IMG/VR virus record: IMGVR_UViG_3300032268_000376
Location: 1-28,516 of that record
DNA: 28,516 bases
From: a virus
Strand: one strand, 5' to 3'
Of this stretch, positions 14,962-22,009 are shown one piece after another. The notes under the pieces are model-generated. The model searched no databases, was not told the origin of the DNA, and saw only the letters and a program-made list of their open reading frames with translations. The translations under genes and the position numbers were made by a program. Position 1 is the stretch's first letter, and every line of letters starts with the position of its first letter.

Positions 14962-15908
14962 AAGGCGGTTCATTAAGTTCAACATACTTAATTGAACAGG
15001 ACAATAAGAAATTCATAAGAAAAACTGTATCTCTAAAAGAAAATAGAGAATACGGTTATGTTCGTTGGTATTCTCAACTAAAAAAACTTCAAAGATATAG
15101 CACAGAATTTCCTAGATTGTTTCCAAAAGTATTGAATGTGTCTTATGAAAAAGATGATGCATACTTTGATTTACAATACATGGATGGTTATTCTGACCTA
15201 TACACCATTTTTTCTGGTCGTGATTTGTCTGAGCATGAATTAAAGAAAATTAATCACGCTTTATGGAATGCTTTTAAAGAACTGCATCGTATTGATTATG
15301 TGCCAAATTCTGGTGCAGCTTTACTTTATTTTAAAGAAGAAGTTGAACAAAAACTCATCGATGCAAATAAGTTCATTGAGTTTAATAAATTCTATTGTCA
15401 TGGAACGTATGAATTAAATGGTGAAATTGTTCATGGCATTACTAATTTTATGGATGAATTACGAAACTTTTTTTCAGAAATGAATTTGATTAATGAGGAA
15501 TGTATTCATGGCAATCCAACATTAGAAAATACTTTATATTCTTTTGTTGATGATATGATTGTATTTGTTGACCCATATGAAGAAAGTATTATTGACAGTA
15601 GGTTTTTAGATTATTCGATGGTGTTACAAAGCTCACACAGCTTATACGAACATTTTAATAGTCAAACAATTAATGTAGAAGATTCTAAAGTTTGGTGTAA
15701 TGCTAATCAACCGTCAGATAATTTTAGAAAGTTCAATGAATTGTTCACTTCTGAATTGATAGAATCAAGAACAAATAAAATTGTAGAGGTTTTAGAAGCA
15801 ACACAATTCATTCGTATGTTGCCATTTAAGTGTGCAGCTGGTAACTATGATCACGCTAAGTATTTTTATCTTCACGCTTGTAACCTATTTAATAAAATTT
15901 TCGTATGA
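14934..15908 (+). CDS. APH/choline-kinase-like small-molecule kinase, catalytic-loop Asp replaced by Asn
   Basis: A 324-aa protein of the aminoglycoside-phosphotransferase/choline-kinase superfamily. The N-lobe shows 'G-S-L-S-S-T-Y-L-I' (glycine loop, 12-20) and the ATP lysine in 'K-F-I-R-K-T-V' (26-32). The catalytic loop is 'E-C-I-H-G-N-P-T-L-E-N-T-L' (189-201) and the metal motif 'V-F-V-D-P-Y' with Asp213. In the family the loop reads H-G-D-x-x-x-x-N. Here residue 194 is Asn (codon AAT) instead of the catalytic Asp (GAT), while Asn199 is kept; activity is therefore uncertain. Related proteins occur in capsule and cyclitol clusters as sugar or cyclitol kinases. It overlaps the nucleotidylyltransferase by 28 nt and the cyclase by ATGA, so it belongs to the same pathway unit. 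Confidence 0.72.
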   Translation: MVDSRQTKLKGGSLSSTYLIEQDNKKFIRKTVSLKENREYGYVRWYSQLKKLQRYSTEFPRLFPKVLNVSYEKDDAYFDLQYMDGYSDLYTIFSGRDLSEHELKKINHALWNAFKELHRIDYVPNSGAALLYFKEEVEQKLIDANKFIEFNKFYCHGTYELNGEIVHGITNFMDELRNFFSEMNLINEECIHGNPTLENTLYSFVDDMIVFVDPYEESIIDSRFLDYSMVLQSSHSLYEHFNSQTINVEDSKVWCNANQPSDNFRKFNELFTSELIESRTNKIVEVLEATQFIRMLPFKCAAGNYDHAKYFYLHACNLFNKIFV

Positions 15909-17038
15909 ATGATTTATTAGTCGATTTTAACAATTCAAAAAGAACTTGGCAAGTTAGTGCTACTTTGCCTGTATCTTTTACAATTCACTATTCAAACAAT
16001 ATATTTGATCCAACCAATCATGATTTATTGTCCTATGGAACAGGTGACCGTAGAATTGTTGTGGTAGATAAGAATGTTTATAAATTATATTCTGAAAAAA
16101 TATCAAATTACTTTAAAACTCTAAAGATTGATTGTCGTTTGTATATTATTGATGCAACTGAAGCTAATAAGGATTGGCAACATACTAACGAAATATTGAA
16201 ATTTTTTGAAGATGAAGGCGTTCTACGCCGAGAGCCAATAATTGTAATTGGCGGCGGTGTTTTACTTGATTTGGTTGGTTTTTGTTGTAGTATCTACCGC
16301 CGAGGTATTCCATACATCAAGATACCAACAACTCTTTTAGCCATTGTAGATGCTTCAGTTGGTGTAAAAGTAGCTGCAAATCATTTTGAAAGACGCAATC
16401 GCATTGGTGCATATTATCCACCAATTGCTACTCTCATAGATAAAAAGTTTATTAAAACACAAGACGAGAGAGAAATTATAAACGGGATTGCAGAAATTTT
16501 TAAACTTGCAGTTATTAAATCTGAAGAATTATTTGTATTATTGGAAGAAAATTATGATCAACTTATCAATGAGAAGTTTCAGTTTGGTGCTGTTCCTGTT
16601 CGTGTTATTAATCTTGCCATTTCTGGTATGATTGATGAATTAGCACCAAATCTATGGGAGAAAAAGCTAGACCGTTGTGTAGATTATGGCCACACTTTTA
16701 GTCCAATTATAGAAATGGCAAATATACCAAACTTATTACACGGCGAAGCGGTTGTGTTGGATTGTTTATTTTCTGCTTGCATTTCGTATAGCCGTGGGCA
16801 TATCAATAGAGAAATCGCCAAGCGCATTTTCAATGTTGCAGGAAAGTTAAGATTGCCTACTTTCCATAACGATTTTACCAATATTGACTTGCTTAAAAAG
16901 TCATTATCTGATACAATGAAGCATCGCAACGGTAATCAATATATTCCTATACCAATTGGTATTGGCAATTATAAATTTATAAACGATTTGACTGACAAAG
17001 ACATAGAAAAAGCAATAGCAATTTTTGAAGAATTATGA
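15905..17038 (+). CDS. Sedoheptulose-7-phosphate-cyclase-like sugar phosphate cyclase (EEVS/DHQS superfamily)
   Basis: A 377-aa NAD- and metal-dependent sugar phosphate cyclase. The NAD loop is 'V-I-G-G-G-V-L-L-D-L-V-G' (G116-G118, Asp122). 'I-P-T-T-L-L-A-I-V-D-A-S-V-G-V-K' (140-155) is the conserved core. Metal ligands are expected at Glu197 ('N-G-I-A-E-I-F-K'), His263 and His279 ('L-L-H-G-E-A-V'). Dehydroquinate synthase reads 'L-N-x-G-H-T-x-G-H-A-I-E'. This protein reads 'V-D-Y-G-H-T-F-S-P-I-I-E-M' (259-271), plus 'R-I-G-A-Y-Y-P-P' (166-173), the pattern of 2-epi-5-epi-valiolone, epi-valiolone and desmethyl-4-deoxygadusol synthases that cyclise sedoheptulose-7-phosphate. Which product is made cannot be read by eye. 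ATGA overlaps couple it to the kinase and the reductase. It is the key enzyme of the island. Confidence 0.82.
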   Translation: MNDLLVDFNNSKRTWQVSATLPVSFTIHYSNNIFDPTNHDLLSYGTGDRRIVVVDKNVYKLYSEKISNYFKTLKIDCRLYIIDATEANKDWQHTNEILKFFEDEGVLRREPIIVIGGGVLLDLVGFCCSIYRRGIPYIKIPTTLLAIVDASVGVKVAANHFERRNRIGAYYPPIATLIDKKFIKTQDEREIINGIAEIFKLAVIKSEELFVLLEENYDQLINEKFQFGAVPVRVINLAISGMIDELAPNLWEKKLDRCVDYGHTFSPIIEMANIPNLLHGEAVVLDCLFSACISYSRGHINREIAKRIFNVAGKLRLPTFHNDFTNIDLLKKSLSDTMKHRNGNQYIPIPIGIGNYKFINDLTDKDIEKAIAIFEEL

Positions 17039-17703
17039 AAACAGCATTTATAACTGGAACAACAAGTGGTTTAGGCCTAGAAATCGCAAAACATCTAATC
17101 TCAATTGGTTGGAAAGTTTATGGTATGTCTAGAACTTCTTCAGTTATTAGACACCATTATTATCGTCATTTAGAATGTGATATTACTAATCCTGATTTAA
17201 TTAAAGTTTTAGTTCAGTATGATGTTAAAGATAAAATTGATTTATTAATTAATAACTCAGCTGATTTTGAATATATCGACTTTGAAAATACAGAATTAAA
17301 TATAATCGATAGAATTATTGACACTAATTTGAAGGGGTCAATTTATGTCACCAAATATCTGTTGCCTTTAATGAAAGAACCAAGTAGAATAATCTTCATC
17401 AATTCTGTAGCAGGTTTAGAAGAATTGGAAAATCAATCTATTTACTGTGCTTCAAAACATGGACTTACTGGATTTGCTGGTGTATTAAGTAAAGAATTAC
17501 AGAAAAGAAAAATAAAAGTGACAAGCATTCATCCTGGAGGCATTAATACTCCATTATGGAGTGGTTCTGATTTTCACGATGATTTGACAAAACTTTTAGA
17601 TCCAAAAGAAATTGCTAAACTTATTGCATTTATTTGTGATAGTCAGCAAAATGTGGAATATAAAACAATTAAACTTTTTCCGGATATAGAATGGCATCAA
17701 TAA
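17035..17703 (+). CDS. Short-chain dehydrogenase/reductase
   Basis: A 222-aa classical SDR. The cofactor loop T-G-T-T-S-G-L-G is at 8-15, and an acidic 'C-D-I-T' (48-51) sits at the adenine-side position. 'L-I-N-N-S-A' (75-80) is the N-N-A-G-like motif. Catalytic Ser is in 'I-N-S-V-A-G' (about 121-126) and Tyr/Lys in 'Y-C-A-S-K' (about 136-140). 'H-P-G-G-I-N-T-P-L' is the expected post-catalytic loop. It oxidises or reduces a hydroxyl/keto group with NAD(P). Following the cyclase by an ATGA overlap, it is the natural candidate to reduce the ketone of the cyclitol product, as reductases do in C7-cyclitol pathways; the substrate is inferred from position. All catalytic residues are present. Confidence 0.85.
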   Translation: MKTAFITGTTSGLGLEIAKHLISIGWKVYGMSRTSSVIRHHYYRHLECDITNPDLIKVLVQYDVKDKIDLLINNSADFEYIDFENTELNIIDRIIDTNLKGSIYVTKYLLPLMKEPSRIIFINSVAGLEELENQSIYCASKHGLTGFAGVLSKELQKRKIKVTSIHPGGINTPLWSGSDFHDDLTKLLDPKEIAKLIAFICDSQQNVEYKTIKLFPDIEWHQ

Positions 17704-18404
17704 TACCAACTAGAAATTTATTCATCATCACTTCAGCTTTAAATGCTAAAATTGGCGTAGTTGGAGAAAAAGAACGATTAGAACAAACTATTGCAACATT
17801 GGATAATCTTAGAGATAAAGTTCCTGATGCTGCTGTTCTTTTTGTTGATGGTTCACCTGAAAATGTACCTAAAGAAACAAAAGAGTTGATTGGTAAATAC
17901 TGTCAAGCTCTTTGGTTTACTAGCCATCCCGAAATTAAATCTTTTGCACTAGCAGGTAGAAAAAGTGAAGCTGAACTTTTGCTGTTATTGAACACACTTA
18001 TACAATTCAAAAACAATCCCGAATTGATGGGTTTCTTACACGGAGTTAAAAGAATATTTAAGTTTTCTGCAAGATCATTGTTAGAAGAAGATTTTGATAT
18101 TACTGAATATAATAATAAATTTGGCAAATATGTTTTTAAAAAATCTTTGCCTTCATGGATGTCACCAGAAAGAAAAACAAGCATTACTGACCATCTGTAC
18201 ATCACACGATTGTTTTCTTTTTGTCCATCTCTGTTAGACAATTATTTGCAGACAATAGGGCCAATGATAAGTAATGTTATGTCACATGGCATTGACACGG
18301 AACACGCACATTATTTGTGCTTAGATAAAAAACATGTTGTTGAATTTGATAGAATAAAATGTGCTGGTATTGTTGCTGGCTCAGGTGAAACGGAGAGATA
18401 CTAA
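17691..18404 (+). CDS. Glycan-associated protein, possible glycosyltransferase
   Basis: A 237-aa soluble protein I cannot place firmly. It begins with a strand 'N-L-F-I-I-T-S-A-L-N-A-K-I-G' and a helix 'E-R-L-E-Q-T-I-A-T-L-D-N-L-R'. The strand 'A-A-V-L-F-V-D-G-S-P-E' follows. Further on, 'K-R-I-F-K-F-S-A-R-S-L-L-E-E-D-F' and 'K-Y-V-F-K-K' recall a block 'K-x-(S/T)-G-R-Y-x-L' in some capsule-associated glycosyltransferase-like proteins. 'D-T-E-H-A-H-Y' near the end could be an active-site or structural motif. It overlaps the SDR by 13 nt and the methyltransferase by TAATG, so it is part of the island. A third transferase, or an enzyme acting on the activated product, would fit. Confidence in the gene is high, in the role low. 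Confidence 0.55.
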   Translation: MASIIPTRNLFIITSALNAKIGVVGEKERLEQTIATLDNLRDKVPDAAVLFVDGSPENVPKETKELIGKYCQALWFTSHPEIKSFALAGRKSEAELLLLLNTLIQFKNNPELMGFLHGVKRIFKFSARSLLEEDFDITEYNNKFGKYVFKKSLPSWMSPERKTSITDHLYITRLFSFCPSLLDNYLQTIGPMISNVMSHGIDTEHAHYLCLDKKHVVEFDRIKCAGIVAGSGETERY

Positions 18405-19111
18405 TGGAATTGTGGAACTATTTTACAACCAATAAAGGTAAGAAGATTACAAAATGGAAACACTATTTTCCAATTTATGAAAAACATTTTACGCCTATTC
18501 GTAATAAACCAATTAAGATGTTAGAGATTGGTATTCTAAATGGCGGTTCTTTGGAAATGTGGCGTTATTATTTTCCAGAAGCCACGATTGTTGGTATTGA
18601 TATTAATCCATTGTGTAAAGAACATGAACAAGAAGGTATCAATATTCGAATTGGCGATCAAACAGACGAAAAGTTTTTACAGAGTTTAATTGATGAATTT
18701 GGCACATTTGATTTAATTATCGATGATGGGTCACACCATGTTGCTCATGTAAATAAAACATTTCAATTTTTATTTCCAAAATTGGCAGATGAAGGCATTT
18801 ACTTCATTGAAGATACTCATGCAGCATATTGGGATTCTCATGGTGGAAGTATTAAAGAACCAGAATCTATTAATAATGTCGCAAAAGGCATGATTGATAG
18901 TATCAATGCAGATCATGCTAGAGGCCAGAAAGAGCCTGATTATTTCACTCGTAATGTTAAATGTATGTCTGTGTACGATTCTATCATTGTTTTTGATAAA
19001 GGCAATGTTGGCGAAAAGATTCCTATGGAGATAGGAATGTCAAGAATAGTCATGCAACCAGACTCAGTTCCTAAAATCAATGAGGGTTGGGTGTCATTTA
19101 GAACTGATTAA
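18404..19111 (+). CDS. SAM-dependent O-methyltransferase (MycE/TylF-like)
   Basis: A 235-aa class I methyltransferase. The SAM loop is 'M-L-E-I-G-I-L-N-G-G-S-L-E-M-W' (39-53), the acidic ribose site 'V-G-I-D-I-N' (63-68), and the catalytic/metal motif 'L-I-I-D-D-G-S-H-H' (104-112). 'E-D-T-H-A-A-Y-W' (136-143) follows. This set (L-E-I-G-x-x-x-G-G-S, D-D-G-S-H-H, E-D-x-x-x-x-Y-W) is typical of macrocin/mycinamicin-type sugar O-methyltransferases and relatives in polysaccharide clusters, which methylate sugar hydroxyls with Mg2+. It closes the island; its stop lies only 4 nt before a late-promoter element. It would cap or decorate the transferred sugar or cyclitol; the acceptor is unknown. Confidence 0.82.
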   Translation: MELWNYFTTNKGKKITKWKHYFPIYEKHFTPIRNKPIKMLEIGILNGGSLEMWRYYFPEATIVGIDINPLCKEHEQEGINIRIGDQTDEKFLQSLIDEFGTFDLIIDDGSHHVAHVNKTFQFLFPKLADEGIYFIEDTHAAYWDSHGGSIKEPESINNVAKGMIDSINADHARGQKEPDYFTRNVKCMSVYDSIIVFDKGNVGEKIPMEIGMSRIVMQPDSVPKINEGWVSFRTD

Positions 19112-19114
19112 AGA

Positions 19115-19122
19115 TATAAATA
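19115..19122 (+). promoter_or_regulatory. T4-type late promoter (exact TATAAATA)
   Basis: TATAAATA is identical to the T4 late -10 element read by RNA polymerase with gp55. It lies just after the island's last stop codon, with no -35 element expected. Start of transcription would be about 19128, leaving a roughly 30-nt leader with ribosome-binding site CGGGAG (19148-19153) before the ATG at 19158. The downstream genes look like capsid and cargo genes, fitting late timing. The box-to-ATG distance (36 nt) is almost the same as at 26088 (34 nt). Confidence 0.78.
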
Positions 19123-19157
19123 GCATATCAATGTAACGCTGTAGAGGCGGGAGAGAT

Positions 19158-21692
19158 ATGAAATTTAGCGATTTTCTGCTAGAGCAGAAAGAAAAACATG
19201 CAGTAATGGCCTTTGGGCGTATGAACCCAATCACAGTTGGCCATGAAAAACTTGTCAACAAGGTACAAGAAATTGCCAAAAAAGTTGGTGGTTCTGCACA
19301 TATCGTTGTTTCGCACTCACAAGATCCAAAGAAAAATCCTCTTTCTCCCGCACAAAAATTAAAGCACGCCAAACGTGCTTTTCCTGGCGTCAATGTATCT
19401 GCATCTGACGCATCTGCACCAAATTTTCTAGCACAAGCCGCAAAATTACACAAACAAGGTGTAACACATTTCCACATGGTTGGCGGTTCAGACCGTGCCG
19501 AAGAATATCACAAACTTCTCCACAAATACAACGGCGTAAAAGGTCCACACGGTTCTTTTAATTTCAAACACATTGAAGTTCATTCAGCTGGTGAGCGTGA
19601 TCCAGATGCCGAAGGTGTAGAAGGTATGTCAGCAAGTAAAATGCGTGAGCATGCTTCAAATGGCAATTACAAAGAATTTCGCAAAGGTGTTCCTTCAGCG
19701 ATGACTGATGCTCATGCAAAAGAAATGTTTAACCATGTTCGCAAAGGCATGGGAATGAACGAAGATGTAAACGAAGATTTCCAAGAATTGCTTATTGAAG
19801 GTGTGCATGATAAGGCCATTTTTAAAGCAGTTTTTCTTGCAGGCGGTCCTGGTTCTGGTAAAGATTATGTTCTTAGCAATACACTCGATGGCCATGGCCT
19901 CACAGAAATTAATTCAGATAAAGCATTAGAGTTTTTGATGGACAAAGAAGGCCTTGATAAAACAATGCCTGAATCAGAAAAAGAAAAACGTGATACGGTT
20001 CGTGGCAAAGCCAAAAATATGACCGAGTTGCGCCAGCGTTTAGCACTAATGGGTCGTAATGGTCTTATTATTAATGGTACAGGTGATGACCATGAAAAGA
20101 TTGGTCGTATTAAAGACCGTTTAGAAGAAATTGGCTACGATACTTCAATGATTATGGTTAATACTGATAATGAAGTATCAGCACAAAGAAATGTTGAAAG
20201 AGGACAAAGAGGCGGCAGAACTGTACCAGAAGATATTCGCCGACAAAAATGGGAAGCAGTACAAAACGCAAGACCAGAATTAGCAAAAATGTTTGGTGAC
20301 CGTTATGTTGAATTTGATAACTCAGAAGATTTAAGAACTGCTTCACCTGATGTTGTTAAATCTAAAAAAGATGAAATGACAGAGTTGTTTAAAAATGTCC
20401 AACAATTTGTAGCAGAGCCACCAAAATCAGAAGCAGCATCATTGTGGGTAGCACACGAATTAGATTTGTCTGATAAATTGCCAGTGCCAAAAGAAGGTGC
20501 TGAGCAAGCGCCTCATGCCGATTCTGCTGCAGCTGAAGAAGCCCGCAAGATGGGATTACAGTATTATGGTTTTGGTCGTTATGGTCGTAATGGCAAAGTA
20601 ACACATCGTTCAATACACGATAAATTGGTAGAAGTTCAAAGAGAAGAGCCTCAGCAACCAAATATTCCTGTATCAGGTTCATCTGGTACACCAAAGAAAG
20701 GTGTCAATGAAGAATTTGAAGAAGTGTTCACCGAAGATTTGCGCCAATGGTTTGATCCAAAACATCCAAAAGGTGGATGGAAAAGAATCAACAGCAAAGG
20801 CGAAGCAATTGGCCCATGTGCTCGTGAACCAGGCGAAGCAAAACCAAAATGCATGTCAAATGAAAAGCGTGCTAAATTGAGTAAAAAAGAACGAGCATCT
20901 GCTGTTTCTGCCAAACGCCGACATGATCCAGATCCAGAGCGTAAAGGTGCACCAATTAATGTATCTAACTTTGGCAAAGGTAAATTATCTGAATCATATC
21001 AGTTGTCTGATTCTTCATCGTTAAACCTTTTGTTGCTTGGTACCCGAATCGATGAAATTGAATTAGAAGAAGAAAAGAAAAAAGAAATTAAACTTCTAAA
21101 AGATAAAAGTGGTAAAGTAAGAACATTTATGCTTCGTGCCGCAGCTGCAAGAGAAGCACATACAAGTAATGGTACAGTCATGCCCTATAAAAATGGCTAT
21201 GTTATTAAAATAAATGAGGAGAATGAAGATGTTGAATCTAATCAAAAACCTTTTTGGCAAATCAGAGAGTCAAACTCATCCGCTAGACGGATCAACCAGA
21301 GTAGCACAGGAGAGAGCAGACAACTTATCTCAGAAGGTTACACCGAGCTCACCAGCGCCAACGAGTACGCCAAAGGCACCGGCATTGAAATCCAAGGCAC
21401 CAACAAAGAAACCCCAACCCCAAAAATCACGCTCGGGCAAATCCGCTCCCGCCAAAAAGAAAAAGTAAAAGAATCAATTGACAAAGGCATTGAACCTGGT
21501 TTATCTTTGTCGGCAGGTGGAGAAAATGCACAAAGGCCGTCATTGAAAACAAAACAGAATAAAAAACCATTTGAAGAAGCAATTGGTGCTGGTGGTGAAG
21601 ATGCTACATCAATGAGTGATTTTAATGATAATGTATTGAAACAAAAAGGTATCAACATTAAAACATTTAAAGCAAAGAGGCCAATAGGATGA
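19158..21692 (+). CDS. 844-aa multidomain capsid-cargo candidate: nucleotidyltransferase + zeta-toxin-like kinase + DUF5872-like
   Basis: Residues 1-10 (M-K-F-S-D-F-L-L-E-Q) resemble a T4 capsid-targeting sequence ending in L-x-E. Residues 14-195 are a cytidylyltransferase-fold domain: 'F-G-R-M-N-P-I-T-V-G-H' (T-x-G-H, 26-29) and 'S-A-S-K-M-R' (158-163), as in NMN adenylyltransferases. An internal copy of the targeting-like motif, 'N-E-D-F-Q-E-L-L-I-E' (205-214), precedes a P-loop kinase with Walker A G-G-P-G-S-G-K-D (229-236), zeta-toxin-like. Another copy, 'N-E-E-F-E-E-V-F-T-E' (517-526), precedes a DUF5872-like domain ('L-R-Q-W-F-D-P' to 'A-K-R-R-H-D-P'). The tail (about 630-844) is charged and unassigned. 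It looks like several cargo proteins joined with protease sites between. Bases 21229-21468 are also open in another frame with their own ribosome-binding site. Transcribed from the late promoter at 19115. Confidence 0.8.
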   Translation: MKFSDFLLEQKEKHAVMAFGRMNPITVGHEKLVNKVQEIAKKVGGSAHIVVSHSQDPKKNPLSPAQKLKHAKRAFPGVNVSASDASAPNFLAQAAKLHKQGVTHFHMVGGSDRAEEYHKLLHKYNGVKGPHGSFNFKHIEVHSAGERDPDAEGVEGMSASKMREHASNGNYKEFRKGVPSAMTDAHAKEMFNHVRKGMGMNEDVNEDFQELLIEGVHDKAIFKAVFLAGGPGSGKDYVLSNTLDGHGLTEINSDKALEFLMDKEGLDKTMPESEKEKRDTVRGKAKNMTELRQRLALMGRNGLIINGTGDDHEKIGRIKDRLEEIGYDTSMIMVNTDNEVSAQRNVERGQRGGRTVPEDIRRQKWEAVQNARPELAKMFGDRYVEFDNSEDLRTASPDVVKSKKDEMTELFKNVQQFVAEPPKSEAASLWVAHELDLSDKLPVPKEGAEQAPHADSAAAEEARKMGLQYYGFGRYGRNGKVTHRSIHDKLVEVQREEPQQPNIPVSGSSGTPKKGVNEEFEEVFTEDLRQWFDPKHPKGGWKRINSKGEAIGPCAREPGEAKPKCMSNEKRAKLSKKERASAVSAKRRHDPDPERKGAPINVSNFGKGKLSESYQLSDSSSLNLLLLGTRIDEIELEEEKKKEIKLLKDKSGKVRTFMLRAAAAREAHTSNGTVMPYKNGYVIKINEENEDVESNQKPFWQIRESNSSARRINQSSTGESRQLISEGYTELTSANEYAKGTGIEIQGTNKETPTPKITLGQIRSRQKEKVKESIDKGIEPGLSLSAGGENAQRPSLKTKQNKKPFEEAIGAGGEDATSMSDFNDNVLKQKGINIKTFKAKRPIG
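21217..21221 (+). promoter_or_regulatory. Ribosome-binding site inside the 844-aa gene
   Basis: AGGAG at 21217-21221, 7 nt before an ATG at 21229 in another frame. It is as strong as the sites of recognised late genes in this window (23360-23364, 26117-26121). Its sequence must also encode E-E in the 844-aa protein, so chance is possible, but spacing is ideal. Confidence 0.55.
21229..21468 (+). CDS. Overprinted small basic Pro/Ala/Lys-rich protein (frame-shifted within the 844-aa gene)
   Basis: A 79-aa ORF in another frame, wholly inside the 844-aa gene. The N terminus, M-L-N-L-I-K-N-L-F-G-K, is an amphipathic helix. Then comes a low-complexity, strongly basic tail rich in P, A, K, S and T, ending A-P-A-K-K-K-K. 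Histone-H1-like tails of this kind bind nucleic acid, but here that is inference. In favour: a well-spaced AGGAG, a composition typical of a real basic tail, and a C-rich, GC-higher patch unlike the flanks on either side. Against: the long frame stays open throughout and is clearly coding before and after. Either both frames are used, or a foreign gene was inserted in frame. The start is 21229, not 21214 or 21223, from the ribosome-binding-site spacing. Confidence 0.45.
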   Translation: MLNLIKNLFGKSESQTHPLDGSTRVAQERADNLSQKVTPSSPAPTSTPKAPALKSKAPTKKPQPQKSRSGKSAPAKKKK

Positions 21693-22006
21693 AATCGTTT
21701 AAATCATTTATCACGGAAGAAGCCTTAGATGAAGTTGCTGCCTGGCAACGCAAAGAAGGTAAATCTGAATCTGGCGGTTTGAATCGTAAAGGCATTGAAT
21801 CGTATCGCCGTGAAAATCCAGGTTCAAAACTTTCTATGGCAGTTACAACAAAGCCATCAAAATTAAAACCAGGTTCAAAGTCAGCCAATCGCCGTAAATC
21901 ATTTTGTGCTCGGATGGGCGGAATGAAGAAGCGCCTGACTTCTGCTAAAACTGCGAATGATCCAGATAGCCGTATCAACAAAGCACTAAGAAAGTGGAAC
22001 TGTTAA
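21689..22006 (+). CDS. DUF6321-like small basic phage protein with capsid-targeting-like N terminus
   Basis: A 105-aa basic protein. The N terminus M-K-S-F-K-S-F-I-T-E-E-A fits the T4 capsid-targeting/prohead-protease pattern, with predicted cleavage after I-T-E at residue 10. The rest is one conserved-looking domain: 'A-W-Q-R-K-E-G-K-S-E-S-G-G-L-N-R-K-G', 'Y-R-R-E-N-P-G-S-K-L', 'K-S-F-C-A-R-M-G-G-M-K' and 'I-N-K-A-L-R-K-W-N-C'. This order, with F-C-A-R and a terminal K-W-x-C, is that of a widespread phage domain I associate with DUF6321. Function unknown; strong positive charge suits DNA binding in the capsid. Coupled by ATGA to the 844-aa gene. Three nt separate it from the next gene. Confidence 0.72.
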   Translation: MKSFKSFITEEALDEVAAWQRKEGKSESGGLNRKGIESYRRENPGSKLSMAVTTKPSKLKPGSKSANRRKSFCARMGGMKKRLTSAKTANDPDSRINKALRKWNC

Positions 22007-22009
22007 AAT

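Noticed and set aside
15905-17038. Simple call as 3-dehydroquinate synthase (AroB)
   Set aside because: The residues around both metal histidines and the 'R-I-G-A-Y-Y-P-P' block fit sedoheptulose-7-phosphate cyclases better, and no other shikimate gene is near.
20389-20977. Two overlapping - strand ORFs (20389-20694 and 20651-20977)
   Set aside because: Antisense to well-supported domains of the 844-aa protein with no start signals.
21338-21658. 106-aa ORF on the - strand over the overprinted region
   Set aside because: No ribosome-binding site and no recognisable domain; its openness follows from the unusual codon composition of the patch. Only the + strand small ORF has start signals.
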